NCBI GenBank assembly: GCA_028876495.1
Contig: JAGWRO010000037.1
Location: 1 to 64,000 of the forward strand
Direction of reading: 5' to 3'
Length of the DNA stretch: 64,000 nt
Source of the DNA: Bacteroidota bacterium
GTDB lineage: Bacteria; Bacteroidota; Bacteroidia; Chitinophagales; Chitinophagaceae
Below the pieces are notes generated by a model. That model was not told the DNA's origin. It ran no database searches and saw only the letters and a program-made list of their open reading frames with translations. Both the position numbers and the translations under genes were made by a program. The first letter of the stretch is position 1. The number at the start of each line of letters is the position of its first letter. Positions 8,017 to 16,386 of the stretch are shown here, piece after piece.

Positions 8017-8298
8017 CTGTTTTTTGCAATTTCTTGTGTTTTATGCCGACGAAAAAGCCCGCGTAATGCCTCTTTTCGGCTGAAAAGTGTGGATAACTTT
8101 ATTTTTCAAAAGCCTGTTTAAAAAAATATTTTAAAAAACCAATGCGCTGGAACGCCCTGTTTACAGGCTTTTATCGTCGCAACGAAAACCTGCTGATTTT
8201 TATTATACCCCAATAATGGGGTTGGCGGCTATGGCTGAATGTTTCAATTTAGCCTTCTCATCAAAAAAAATGAGGCCTGAAAATTAAATTCAATCAAA
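8017..8298. other. Leader region upstream of the fibronectin-III gene
   Basis: Noncoding. It contains a small hairpin, ACCCC (8207-8211) and GGGGT (8218-8222), about 75 bp before the next start codon. I see no clear promoter. Confidence 0.35.
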
Positions 8299-8922
8299 AT
8301 GAAAAAGTTTATCCGAAGAGTTGTGAAAACCTTCAAAATATTAAGTGACGCAAATATTTTAACATTTGCTCAAAACGTTACCGCCAGCATGGCTGCCGCC
8401 GTAGCGTCATTCCCAACCCCTGTGCCATCCCTCGAGAGTATTAATACCGAGCTGGCCAATTATGCTAACTTGTTGCAAACATCGGCCAGCAGGGATAAGG
8501 TGCAGGTGCAATTAAAAAACATCAGCAAGTTTACGCTAACACAGATGCTGAGCCAGCTCGCAGATTATGTGAACACTACCAGCACAGACTCTGCTATACT
8601 TGCCAGCTCAGGTTTTGAGCTTAACAAGCTGCCACAACCTATTACGATCACGGCACCCGAAAACCCAACCCTGTACGATGGTAGTGGCAGTGGCCAGATG
8701 GTACTTAAGTTTAAAGCCGTAAAGGGTGCATCAAGCTACGTGTTTCAATACACATCAGATGCCACTATGGAGGAGAACAGTTGGATAAGCAATCCCGCTA
8801 CTACCACCTCCTACACTTTTACAGGACTTACCAAAGGCACTACTTATTACTGCCGTGCCCTGGCCGTAGGGGCCAACCAGCAGGTTACTACCAGTATTGT
8901 CTTAAACCGTATTTCACAATAA
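8299..8922 (+). CDS. Fibronectin type III domain protein, function unknown
   Basis: A 207-aa protein. Residues about 1-110 are helical and Ala/Ser/Leu-rich. Residues about 115-205 form a fibronectin type III-like beta-sandwich, shown by ITAPENPTLYDGSGSGQMVL, the SYVFQYTSDATM strand and the typical TTTSYTFTGLTKGTTYYCRA segment. No signal peptide is evident. Such proteins are frequent in Bacteroidota as uncharacterised surface or adhesion-like proteins, but without a secretion signal its location is uncertain. It is isolated, with the 22-bp array upstream and a convergent regulator downstream. Confidence 0.8.
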   Translation: MKKFIRRVVKTFKILSDANILTFAQNVTASMAAAVASFPTPVPSLESINTELANYANLLQTSASRDKVQVQLKNISKFTLTQMLSQLADYVNTTSTDSAILASSGFELNKLPQPITITAPENPTLYDGSGSGQMVLKFKAVKGASSYVFQYTSDATMEENSWISNPATTTSYTFTGLTKGTTYYCRALAVGANQQVTTSIVLNRISQ

Positions 8923-8970
8923 TTATTCACCAGGCCTCTTTTTTTGCATTCAGCATTTAGCATTCAGAAT

Positions 8971-9588
8971 TTAGCAATTAATCATCTTCTCCAACCCGGC
9001 CACACTCCTGAACCCCGTATTACTCTTCAGCTTTTTGCGGTAGCTTTTTACGGTACTTTCTTTTAACCCGGTAGCCATCGCTATTTCTTTATTACTATAG
9101 CCCATCCAAATGCAATAAAGCATCTTCAACCAGGTATCATCCAGGTTTTTTGCAAAAGAGTTTGCCTCGTTCAGGCTGTCGCGTAGTATTTGGGTCTGGC
9201 TGCAATAACATTCCCTGCCTTTTACCGCCTGCTTTACTGCATATACATATTCGGCCGGCGAAGCATCCCATGCAATGTATCCCGCGCGCGAGGCGCGCAT
9301 CATCGCGGGTAATTTATCTGCATTATGGTGGGGCCACGATATTACCACTTTTGTTTTGCCACATTGGGTTAGCAGTTTTTGCCATGAAGCCATATCGCTC
9401 ATGCCCTTAAGTTCCAGCCCCGCAAGCACTACATCAGGCTCCAGTTCCTTTATTTTTGCAAACAGTCCTTCAGCTGTATCTACCTTTGCCAATATGCTAA
9501 TGCCGGCACATGACTGTAATATTTTTTGAAGAATGGCCCTGAAGATATGATGGTTATGGGCGATGATGAGCGTGATGTGTGTAACCAT
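8971..9588 (-). CDS. LuxR/NarL-family regulator with degenerate receiver domain
   Basis: A 205-aa protein with an N-terminal receiver-like domain (about 1-120) and a C-terminal LuxR helix-turn-helix (about 145-205, including MGYSNKEIAMATGLKESTVKSYRKKL). The receiver lacks the usual phosphorylation residues. The acidic pair after the first strand is H11-N12 (IIAHNHH), and the phosphoacceptor position in PDVVLAGLEL is G57 instead of Asp. It therefore probably acts without aspartyl phosphorylation. No histidine kinase gene is adjacent. It converges with the fibronectin-III gene and its target is unknown. Confidence 0.88.
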   Translation of the reverse strand: MVTHITLIIAHNHHIFRAILQKILQSCAGISILAKVDTAEGLFAKIKELEPDVVLAGLELKGMSDMASWQKLLTQCGKTKVVISWPHHNADKLPAMMRASRAGYIAWDASPAEYVYAVKQAVKGRECYCSQTQILRDSLNEANSFAKNLDDTWLKMLYCIWMGYSNKEIAMATGLKESTVKSYRKKLKSNTGFRSVAGLEKMINC

Positions 9589-9811
9589 AAACTGTCAGTT
9601 TGGTAGTATAAATATATAGTAATATTATATATCTACAAAAAAAATATAAGAAACAACCTCTTGCTACCCCTACAAGGCAAACCTATAAGGTTTTCGAAAC
9701 CTTATGGGTATTTCCGAAATAAGATTAAAATGATGCGAAACGCGGGAAAAGCGAAAGGAAAAGGTGGAGATGCTGCAGGAAGATGCCGGAGGTTTTGGTT
9801 GTTAAGCTTGC

Positions 9812-9838
9812 AGGGTTGCCAACCTTTTGAAGGTTGTT
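9812..9838. repeat. REP palindrome copy 1 (imperfect)
   Basis: Begins AGGGTTGCCAACCTTTT and continues with a diverged second arm (AAGGTTGTTTAGCCT). Confidence 0.7.
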
Positions 9839-9845
9839 TAGCCTG

Positions 9846-9880
9846 AAGGGTTGCCAACCTTTTAAAGGTTGGCAACCCTT
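9846..9880. repeat. REP palindrome copy 2 (perfect)
   Basis: The arms AAGGGTTGCCAACCTTT (9846-9862) and AAAGGTTGGCAACCCTT (9864-9880) are exact reverse complements around one central base. Confidence 0.85.
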
Positions 9881-9891
9881 TGACCGACTCG

Positions 9892-9909
9892 AAAGGTTGG
9901 CAACCCTTT
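9892..9909. repeat. REP half-copy 3
   Basis: AAAGGTTGGCAACCCTTT, one arm only, immediately right of the perfect copy. Confidence 0.7.
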
Positions 9910-10298
9910 GGCTGGCAATCCTAATCCTCAATTGCTATTTCACAATTATAATAGGTAGCTGCATATTCTTTATGTGATTTTATGCATACTTCGAAACTAC
10001 CAAACCATTTTATTACTTCATCCCTTAAAAGTAAAGTAGGTTGGTTAGATATAATGCTATGCCATGAACTCCATTTATAAGAAGTAAAATCTTTTACTAA
10101 CCCATGTTTAGCCGCGTTTGAATGTATATAAATAAGCCCCATACTAAATTGGGTATCATTTTCAATCTTTACCCTTTTAAACGGTTTGTAAAAAAGGTTG
10201 CCATGCCTGTGGTGTAGTTTATTAAAAGCTAACGCATATGATTGAAAAAAGCGTTTAAAAGTTTGTTCTATTAACTCGCTGAAAGTGATTGTGTTCTC

Positions 10299-10316
10299 AG
10301 GGTTGCCAACCTTCGG
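10299..10316. repeat. REP half-copy 4 inside the RAYT gene
   Basis: AGGGTTGCCAACCTTCGG, one arm, located within the RAYT frame. Confidence 0.75.
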
Positions 10317-10331
10317 CAACTTCGAAGTGAC

Positions 10332-10364
10332 AGGGTTGCCAACCTTTCAAAGGTTGGCAACCCT
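10332..10364. repeat. REP palindrome copy 5, inside the RAYT gene
   Basis: The arms AGGGTTGCCAACCTTT (10332-10347) and AAAGGTTGGCAACCCT (10349-10364) are perfect complements around a single C at 10348. On the minus strand the centre reads TGA in the RAYT frame. Confidence 0.85.
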
Positions 10365-10694
10365 TAAGGCCAGGAACTTCCTTTCAGAAATTGTTAATGA
10401 TTCTTTTAGTTTACTCTGCAGATAAGCAATTATTAATTGCTCTGATTTTATTTTAATTAAGAAGTAGAAATGATTGGGCAACAAATTCCAGCAGTAAGTA
10501 TCAGCAAAAGGAGCAATTATTTCTTTGTACCGCTTTAAAAAGAAAAGCCTGTTTTCATCTGTTAAAAATAATTTTTCTTTATTGTTTGTCCGGTTATAAA
10601 TATGAAATATTTCACCTTCTTCAAAATCCGCAATATATTTTTCTGGTATTGGCATATAGCTAAGATATAATTCTTTTTGGAGGGTTGAGGTTTC

Positions 10695-10709
10695 AGGGTT
10701 GCCAACCCT
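10695..10709. repeat. REP-related short palindrome copy 6
   Basis: AGGGTTGCCAACCCT, 7-bp arms around one base, about 40 bp upstream of the RAYT start. Confidence 0.65.
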
Positions 10710-10740
10710 AATTAAAACCCTAATTAAACCCTAATTAAAG
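10706..10740. repeat. Triplicated CCCTAATTAAA
   Basis: Three direct copies of CCCTAATTAAA start at 10706, 10718 and 10729, overlapping the end of REP copy 6. The rest of the gap up to 10870 shows no gene. Confidence 0.6.
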
Positions 10741-10870
10741 CAGTGGTTCGAGACACACCGACCCTGGGCGGGGGATCATGTGAACGTGGCTTGTCATAAT
10801 GCACCAACCATAAATCTCCAGATATTCCCGCTAACTTATTATCTTCGGCATAAATCCATATATAAGTTAA

Positions 10871-12145
10871 ATGAAAAAATTATTTGGTGCATCCTGCATG
10901 TTGCTTGCGATAGTTTGCTTTGTGAATTTTTCTTCATGCAAAAGCAATAATAAAACAACTGAAAAGAAAAGCGTTTCGCTTCCAAAAGCCGATCTGAAGT
11001 TGCCTGAAGGTTTTTCTGCAACGATCATAGCCGACTCGCTCGGGCCGTTAAGGCACATGGCCATTACCAATAACGGGGATATATATGCGAAATTAAGTTC
11101 GCTCAAAGATGGCAATGGCATTTACTTTTTAAGCGATACGGATCACAATGGTACTATTGATACAAAAACAGGTTTTGGCAATTATCCCGGCACCGGTATC
11201 AGGATAAAAAACGGCTATCTCTATTCGGCTTCTAACTCTGCAGTGTACCGGTATAAACTGAATGAAAAGGGAGAAGTTGACACTTCAGCCAAGCCGGAAG
11301 AAATAGTACAGGGGCTGGTGGATAAAGGAATCGATAATTCAAAATCAATCGCTCTCGACGATCAGGATAATTTGTACGTAACTGTTGGTTCTTATAATGA
11401 TGCCTGCAGGCAGGAAGGTTCGGGCAAAGGCATCCCCGGTTGCCCTATTTTAGATTCGGCAGGAGGAATCTGGCAGTTTAAAGCTGATAAATTGAATCAA
11501 AGTTATGGCGATGCCATTCATTATGCAAAGGGTATAAAAAATGCAGTGGGTATTGATTGGAACAACAATACCTTGTTTGCCACACAACATGGCCGTGGTT
11601 CATTTGATGATAAGTTTCCGCAATATTATACCGCCAAACAAAGTTCTGAATTACCGGCTGAGACTTTATATGAACTTCATAAAGGCTCAGATGCCGGCTG
11701 GCCTTTTGTATATTATGACCAGTTTCAGAAAAAGCTGATACTGGCGCCTGAATATGGAGGCGATGGCAAAAAAACATCAGACAAAAAATACCAGGATCCC
11801 ATTGTTGCTTTTCCGGCACACATGGCCCCTGACGACTTATTATTTTATACAGGCTCTATGTTTCCTGAAAGATACAAGAACGGCGCCTTCATTGCATTTC
11901 ATAGTAAATCTCCTGAAACTAAAAAAGGATACCTGGTTGCATTTGTGCCTTTTAAAAATGGCAAGCCTTCGGGTAATTGGGAAATTTTTGCTGATAATTT
12001 TGCAGGTATAGATTTAACGAAACCGGGAGGCGATCTTCAATATCGCCCTGTGGGTTTAGCGCAAGGCCCTGATGGTTCTTTATATGTTGCAGATGATTTG
12101 AAGGGAGCAATTTTCAGAATTACTTATTCAGGAGAAAAGAAATAA
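10871..12145 (+). CDS. PQQ-dependent sugar dehydrogenase-like lipoprotein
   Basis: A 424-aa protein with a lipoprotein signal peptide (lipobox ending in C at about residue 23, FVNFSSCKS) and a six-bladed beta-propeller of the sorbosone/glucose dehydrogenase (GSDH) type. Family-like stretches are LPEGFSATIIADSLGPLRHMA, IKNAVGIDWNNNTLFATQHGRG, GSDAGWPFVYYD and YRPVGLAQGPDGSLYVADD, with repeated GxLYxxxD blade motifs. Members oxidise sugars or aldoses in the periplasm with PQQ, though many homologues are uncharacterised and may be lyases or binding proteins. It is monocistronic. The start is the ATG at 10871. Confidence 0.85.
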   Translation: MKKLFGASCMLLAIVCFVNFSSCKSNNKTTEKKSVSLPKADLKLPEGFSATIIADSLGPLRHMAITNNGDIYAKLSSLKDGNGIYFLSDTDHNGTIDTKTGFGNYPGTGIRIKNGYLYSASNSAVYRYKLNEKGEVDTSAKPEEIVQGLVDKGIDNSKSIALDDQDNLYVTVGSYNDACRQEGSGKGIPGCPILDSAGGIWQFKADKLNQSYGDAIHYAKGIKNAVGIDWNNNTLFATQHGRGSFDDKFPQYYTAKQSSELPAETLYELHKGSDAGWPFVYYDQFQKKLILAPEYGGDGKKTSDKKYQDPIVAFPAHMAPDDLLFYTGSMFPERYKNGAFIAFHSKSPETKKGYLVAFVPFKNGKPSGNWEIFADNFAGIDLTKPGGDLQYRPVGLAQGPDGSLYVADDLKGAIFRITYSGEKK

Positions 12146-12225
12146 TTTTTATCCGTTCGCAGAAAAAAGGGTATGAATTTTATAAAAATAATTGGCAAGT
12201 TCATCTTCCTGTCGAATGCCCGGCG

Positions 12226-12615
12226 CTATGCTGAAATTTCCAGGTAATTTCCTTCGGGATCCAGGACAACACTTTCATAATATCCGTCGCCTGTGGTTCT
12301 TGGTTCACTAAAAATTATAAAGCTATCTGCTCTTAGCCGTTCGGTAAGTTCATTTACTTTTTCTTTTCCACCTACTGAAATTGAAAAATGAGCAAGCCCT
12401 TTTGATAAACCTCTTTGTATGGCAGTAGCGGTTATCGAAGGTTTGTGCATAAGTTCCAACCGGGTCTTATCTTCCCCAAAATAAATAAAATAAGAAGTGT
12501 ATTGCTTGTTGTCATTCGTATATCTTTCCCCCGAAGTAGTGTCGAAATATTTTAAATAAAAGGCTCTCATGGTTTCCAGGTCGTCAACCCAAATAGCAAG
12601 ATGATCTATTTTCAT
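12226..12615 (-). CDS. VOC family protein (glyoxalase-like)
   Basis: A 129-aa single-domain vicinal-oxygen-chelate protein. It has the MKIDHLAIWVDDLETMRAFY opening, a metal-ligand Glu in TRLELMHKP, HFSISVGGKEKVNEL in the second half and the family end GYYESVVLDPEGNYLEI. The fold provides a metal site for glyoxalase, dioxygenase or antibiotic-binding functions. Which of these applies cannot be read from the sequence. It lies tail-to-head before another VOC gene with about 50 bp between them, so the two may share a transcript. Confidence 0.9.
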   Translation of the reverse strand: MKIDHLAIWVDDLETMRAFYLKYFDTTSGERYTNDNKQYTSYFIYFGEDKTRLELMHKPSITATAIQRGLSKGLAHFSISVGGKEKVNELTERLRADSFIIFSEPRTTGDGYYESVVLDPEGNYLEISA

Positions 12616-12666
12616 TGTAAAAATTCTATTGCTGCACGTTGGATAATTTTATTTCTTTTTATACCC

Positions 12667-13092
12667 TTATGCATTTTTTAGTGCTTCAATATCAAATTTT
12701 TTCATTTTCAAAAAAGCCTGCATAACGCGTTGCCCGTTTTCGGGATTTGACATTAGCTCCCCTAATATAGCGGGCACAACCTGCCACGACAATCCGAACT
12801 TGTCTTTACACCAGCCACATTGGCCTTCAGCGCCTCCATCGGCAATTAGTTTGTACCAATAATGGTCAATTTCCTCCTGGTCTTTACAGGGAATAACAAA
12901 AGAAACGGCTTCGTTAAATTTGAACATATCGCCACCGTTTAAGCCCATAAAATATTGCCCGTTAAGTTCAAAGTTTACTACCATTCCTGAGTCGTTGATT
13001 ATTTTTGAATCAGGAAAAATGGAGCAGTAGAAATCTGCTGCGGCCCTGGCATTACCGTCAAACCATAAGCAAGGATACATTGACTTTGTCAT
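12667..13092 (-). CDS. PhnB-like VOC family protein
   Basis: A 141-aa protein of the PhnB/3-demethylubiquinone-methyltransferase-like VOC subgroup. Signs are MYPCLWFDGNARAAADFYCSIF at the start, FKFNEAVSFVIPCKDQEEIDHYW in the middle and the hallmark GAEGQCGWCKDKFGLSWQVVP near residue 95, then EALKNA at the end. Catalytic role is unknown for most members. It precedes the second VOC gene on the same strand. Confidence 0.9.
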   Translation of the reverse strand: MTKSMYPCLWFDGNARAAADFYCSIFPDSKIINDSGMVVNFELNGQYFMGLNGGDMFKFNEAVSFVIPCKDQEEIDHYWYKLIADGGAEGQCGWCKDKFGLSWQVVPAILGELMSNPENGQRVMQAFLKMKKFDIEALKNA

Positions 13093-13297
13093 TTGTTTTG
13101 TTTTAGTGTGTAATAATACAAATCTAAATTGTCTTTTTAATAATGACCGTGTTTGAAAGCGACAATAAGAGAGCAGATTGCGTCAAATTTTACTCACCTG
13201 GCCTTTCTTATTTCTTTTGCAGCATAGCTTTGTGAGAGCATTCAAGAGCATCAAAAGACAAAAATAATTAGTAGCTTAACAGCCTTAAACTTCAGAA

Positions 13298-13687
13298 ATG
13301 AAAAAAATAATTTTAAAGCTTTCACTATTAGTAACCTTGGTTGTATTGGTTAAAAACATTGCAGTTGCACAAACAGATAATGCTTCCAAACCTTTCAGGC
13401 ATATAGTTATTATCACCTTTAAACCGGGCGCTTCACCTGATAGTATTAAAGCACTCGACCATGTTTACCAGGATCTTGCCAAAAGCCCGTTCGTTAAAGA
13501 TTTTGAATGGGGTGTGAATGTTTCGGCGAGAGATCCAAACACGCTTAAACATGTTTATAATACAACATTTGCATCCGAAGAAGATATGAAAAGTTATGCT
13601 AAGATTCCTGAATATAAAAGGCTCTTTCAACTTTCACTTCCTATTGCCGACGATGTAACTGTTGCTGACTATACGATCAACAAGTAA
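13298..13687 (+). CDS. Dabb (stress-responsive A/B barrel) domain protein, exported
   Basis: A 129-aa protein with a Sec signal peptide (about residues 1-24, ending VAQT). It is followed by a dimeric alpha/beta-barrel Dabb domain: FRHIVIITFKPGASPDSI, then FEWGVNVSARDP and a Y-x-K-x-P-EY motif in YAKIPEYKRLF. The fold occurs in stress-responsive proteins and small-molecule enzymes. The exported form is common in Bacteroidota, and its substrate is unknown. Confidence 0.88.
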   Translation: MKKIILKLSLLVTLVVLVKNIAVAQTDNASKPFRHIVIITFKPGASPDSIKALDHVYQDLAKSPFVKDFEWGVNVSARDPNTLKHVYNTTFASEEDMKSYAKIPEYKRLFQLSLPIADDVTVADYTINK

Positions 13688-13785
13688 TTGTTTTTCGGAG
13701 TTGACAAAAAATTTTCTGCTTAGGGTGCGATCCTGATTTCTTCAATATAAATTCTCACGTATCTTCATTTTTTATTTTACCTGAA

Positions 13786-14577
13786 ATGAAAATTGCATTA
13801 GCCTCGCCCCCGTTTCCAAAATCTATTGAAGATGGTTTGTATCAAATTGAAAAATTAGTTAAGCAGGCAAAACAGCAAAATGCAGAAATTATTTGCTTCC
13901 CCGAATCGTATCTTCCCGGCTACCCTGCTGAAGAATTTACTGTTGAAAAATCGACACCCGAAAATATGCAGGCAGCACTGGATAAAGTATGTGCCATAGC
14001 AGCAGCGAATGCCATTGCCATTATAATACCTATGGATTGGTTTATTGCCGATGGGATATTAAATGTAGCCTTTGTTATTTCGCAAACAGGCGAAGTATTG
14101 GGGTATCAAACAAAAAATCAATTAGACCCAACCGAAGACAATACGTGGATTCCCGGAACTGAAAGAAATATTTTCGAAGTAAATAGTGTAAAGCTGGGTA
14201 TTACTATTTGCCATGAAGGATTCCGTTACCCTGAATCGGTAAGATGGGCAGCAATCAACGATGCAAAAATTGTGTTTCATCCGCAATGCACGGCCAGCAA
14301 CAAAAATGGCCCGCAACTGAGTGAATGGGGCAGCAAAGACAATCCCTATTATGAAAAAGCGATGATGATGAGGGCAATGGAAAACACTATTTATTTTGCA
14401 AGCGTAAATTATGCAATGCGTTTCCAGGAATCTGCCACTTCGTTAATAGCGCCGGATGGAAAATGCGTGGTGTATCAAACTTACGGCGAGGAAGGAATTA
14501 TTGTTGCAGATATAGACACTTCGATCGCTTCGGGTTTGTTGGCAAAAAGATTCAAACCCGGTTTGTATAGAAATTAA
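13786..14577 (+). CDS. Carbon-nitrogen hydrolase (nitrilase superfamily)
   Basis: A 263-aa cytoplasmic hydrolase with the full Glu-Lys-Cys triad: E40 in CFPESYLPGYP, K110 in GYQTKNQLDP and C142 in GITICHEGFRYPE. Enzymes of this family cleave or form non-peptide C-N bonds in amides, nitriles or carbamoyl compounds. The sequence alone does not decide the substrate, but length and triad spacing fit aliphatic amidase-like members. It is monocistronic and lacks a signal peptide. Confidence 0.92.
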   Translation: MKIALASPPFPKSIEDGLYQIEKLVKQAKQQNAEIICFPESYLPGYPAEEFTVEKSTPENMQAALDKVCAIAAANAIAIIIPMDWFIADGILNVAFVISQTGEVLGYQTKNQLDPTEDNTWIPGTERNIFEVNSVKLGITICHEGFRYPESVRWAAINDAKIVFHPQCTASNKNGPQLSEWGSKDNPYYEKAMMMRAMENTIYFASVNYAMRFQESATSLIAPDGKCVVYQTYGEEGIIVADIDTSIASGLLAKRFKPGLYRN

Positions 14578-14676
14578 ATAACAGGATTTTAATTATATAT
14601 TTGTTTACAATCTCTGCAACAAAACGTGGCAGGCCCGGGAAACACCTTTTATAAACCTTAAATTAACTGCATTAAA

Positions 14677-15594
14677 ATGAGAACACTTTCCCAATTAGTA
14701 ATTGCATTTTTATTTACATCATCTGGTTATTCACAAAAAGTAACCCTTGGTTTACATTTGAAAAAAGGTGAAACTTATTACCAGGTTCAAAATTCGAAGA
14801 CGACTATTGTAGAAACAGTGAATGGGCAGGACATCAGTATTAAAATGAGTGTTGAGGGAAAAACGTCTTTCCAGGTAAAAGATATCGTGAATGAGAATTA
14901 CCAGATGGAGGTGGTTTTTAAAAGTCTGCAGATGGAAATGGAAACCCCTCAAAAAACAGTTCAATTCAGTTCTGATAAAAATGATACGACTGATATATTT
15001 TCAACCTTACTTTCAGAAATGACCAATAAACCTTTTACTATCACCCTTACAAAAAAAGGAAAAGTTGAAGAAGTGCATGGGCTGGATAATATATTTGGTC
15101 ATCTGTTGGATAAGTATCCTCAATTGTCGCAGGAACAAAAACAACAAATTAAAGATCAGTTGATGAAAGCGTACGGTGAAAAAGCAATGAAAGGAAGCAT
15201 AGAAATGATTACTTCAATATTTCCGGATAACCCTGTTAAAAAAGGTGATCAATGGCAAATTAGTACTCAGCTTGAAGCCGGTTTCCCCATAAGTGTTCAG
15301 TCGACCTACGAATATGATGGAAGTACCGATTCTGCCTTCCAACTTCATGGTGTTGGTAAAATGCAAACCGCGGATAAAGATGCTTATATCGAATCAAACG
15401 GGATGCCTTTAAAATATGATTTATCAGGCACTCTAACCTCAGATATTGAAATCGATAAAACCAGCGGTTGGATTTTCAATGCAACGATTACCCAGAATAT
15501 GAAAGGGAATGCAGAAGTAAAAGACAATCCTAAAGTTCCCGGTGGCATGATGATTCCAATGACCATTGAAACAATCTCTTCAGTTAAGAAGTAA
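14677..15594 (+). CDS. Exported DUF6263-like protein
   Basis: A 305-aa protein with an N-terminal signal peptide (about 1-19, SSGYSQK). The mature part begins LGLHLKKGETYYQVQNSKT, with alternating beta strands and a late PVKKGDQWQISTQLEAGFP segment. This matches the pattern of a Bacteroidota-specific periplasmic family (DUF6263-type), whose function is unknown. No catalytic motif is visible. Confidence 0.75.
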   Translation: MRTLSQLVIAFLFTSSGYSQKVTLGLHLKKGETYYQVQNSKTTIVETVNGQDISIKMSVEGKTSFQVKDIVNENYQMEVVFKSLQMEMETPQKTVQFSSDKNDTTDIFSTLLSEMTNKPFTITLTKKGKVEEVHGLDNIFGHLLDKYPQLSQEQKQQIKDQLMKAYGEKAMKGSIEMITSIFPDNPVKKGDQWQISTQLEAGFPISVQSTYEYDGSTDSAFQLHGVGKMQTADKDAYIESNGMPLKYDLSGTLTSDIEIDKTSGWIFNATITQNMKGNAEVKDNPKVPGGMMIPMTIETISSVKK

Positions 15595-16081
15595 CCGATG
15601 GGTGCTTTACCCGGTCGAAATTTCTTTATAAGGTATTCTTGCATTTTACATGTAAAGGTATCCGGTTGTTTTACCCGGCAAAACCTCACTTTACGCACGT
15701 TAAATAAACGAGCGGACAATAAACAAACAAAAATCAACAATTGTTATGCGCAAGGATTCTTTGCCCTGTTTTTTGTAGAATAAATCCCTCAAAACTTCAG
15801 TTTTAATAAAAGATTTTATACTTACTTTTTGTTGGCACAGGGCTTGATATTTCATTAACGTAAAGGCAACAACAACTCAACATAAAAGAGCATCAAATAT
15901 GGAGAAGCATTGAGCATAAAAATAATGGATGATGATGTTTGAGAAGGCCCCTGATGGTGCTAAAGAAGAAGATGAAACTTGTTTCTGATTAAGAGGATTG
16001 TGAAGAAAACGAAACTGATGAAATTGAATGGTAAGATCCCGTTTGATCATTTTAAAAAAACCGGTACAGCATCTTCTTTGA
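15595..16081. other. Intergenic DNA with no supported gene
   Basis: About 490 bp without a frame I would call a gene. Short ATG frames near 15898 and 15925 stop after a few codons. The region just left of the terminator at 16082 could produce a small RNA, but only the terminator supports that. Confidence 0.35.
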
Positions 16082-16117
16082 AACCATAGAAATTATTGAC
16101 ATTTCTATGGTTTTTTC
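16082..16117 (+). terminator. Rho-independent terminator
   Basis: A perfect 12-bp stem (AACCATAGAAAT, 16082-16093; ATTTCTATGGTT, 16101-16112) with a 7-nt loop is followed by a T-rich tract. It lies about 490 bp beyond the nearest upstream gene, so it may end an unrecognised small transcript. Confidence 0.8.
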
Positions 16118-16329
16118 TTTTTAGATAATAGATATAAAATGGTGCTTTTTAATGAACCTTGCGTCATAAACCTCCACTCCCATTTTAATTAGTGATATAT
16201 ACTTTATTAACACATCAGTGGAAATACTAAAGAGAGATCACAGATTTCAATGGCTTTTTGAAATCGAATTCTTTGCGCGTTTATCTTAATGAAAGTAATA
16301 CAGTGAACGATTTATTTATAAAATAAATT

Positions 16330-16363
16330 TTTGATTTATAAATTAAAAGAGTGCGTAACTTTA
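16330..16363 (+). promoter_or_regulatory. Possible Bacteroidota-type promoter
   Basis: TTTG at 16330-16333 and TAACTTTA at 16356-16363 are 22 bp apart, close to the TTTG/TAnnTTTG pattern. The downstream gene starts at 16387. Confidence 0.4.
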
Positions 16364-16386
16364 GATAATCATTAAAAAACTAAACT

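Larger units (their letters stand above)
9589..9920. other. Intergenic block with REP-type palindromes
   Basis: No gene is supported here. Small frames in this stretch merely read through the palindromic repeats listed separately. Confidence 0.5.
9921..10655 (-). pseudogene. RAYT (REP-associated Y1 transposase) gene interrupted by its own repeat
   Basis: The N-terminal part (10655-10347, 102 aa) has RAYT/Y1_Tnp features: IFHIYNRTNNKEKLF, then the metal-site region LLPNHFYFLIKI, where the second His of the usual H-x-H is Tyr. The C-terminal part (10319-9921, 132 aa) continues with EQTFKRFFQSYALAFNKLHHRHGNLFYKPFKR, the typical RAYT segment after the HUH region. The two parts are in the same frame: a single TGA at 10349-10347, then nine sense codons, then codons continuing into the second part. 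That TGA sits at the exact centre of REP copy 5. The inserted repeats thus kept the frame but added one stop. A full protein would be about 245 aa. It is probably inactive unless the stop is read through. Confidence 0.8.

Noticed and set aside
9661-9931. Small protein genes over the palindromic repeats
   Set aside because: The frames exist only because the repeats are free of stops; they have no protein-like features or start signals.
10741-10800. tRNA or small RNA with the GGTTCGA-like string near 10743
   Set aside because: No cloverleaf arms or acceptor pairing can be built around it.
15898-16060. Small peptide gene before the terminator at 16082
   Set aside because: ATG frames stop after a few codons, and longer ones lack protein-like composition.
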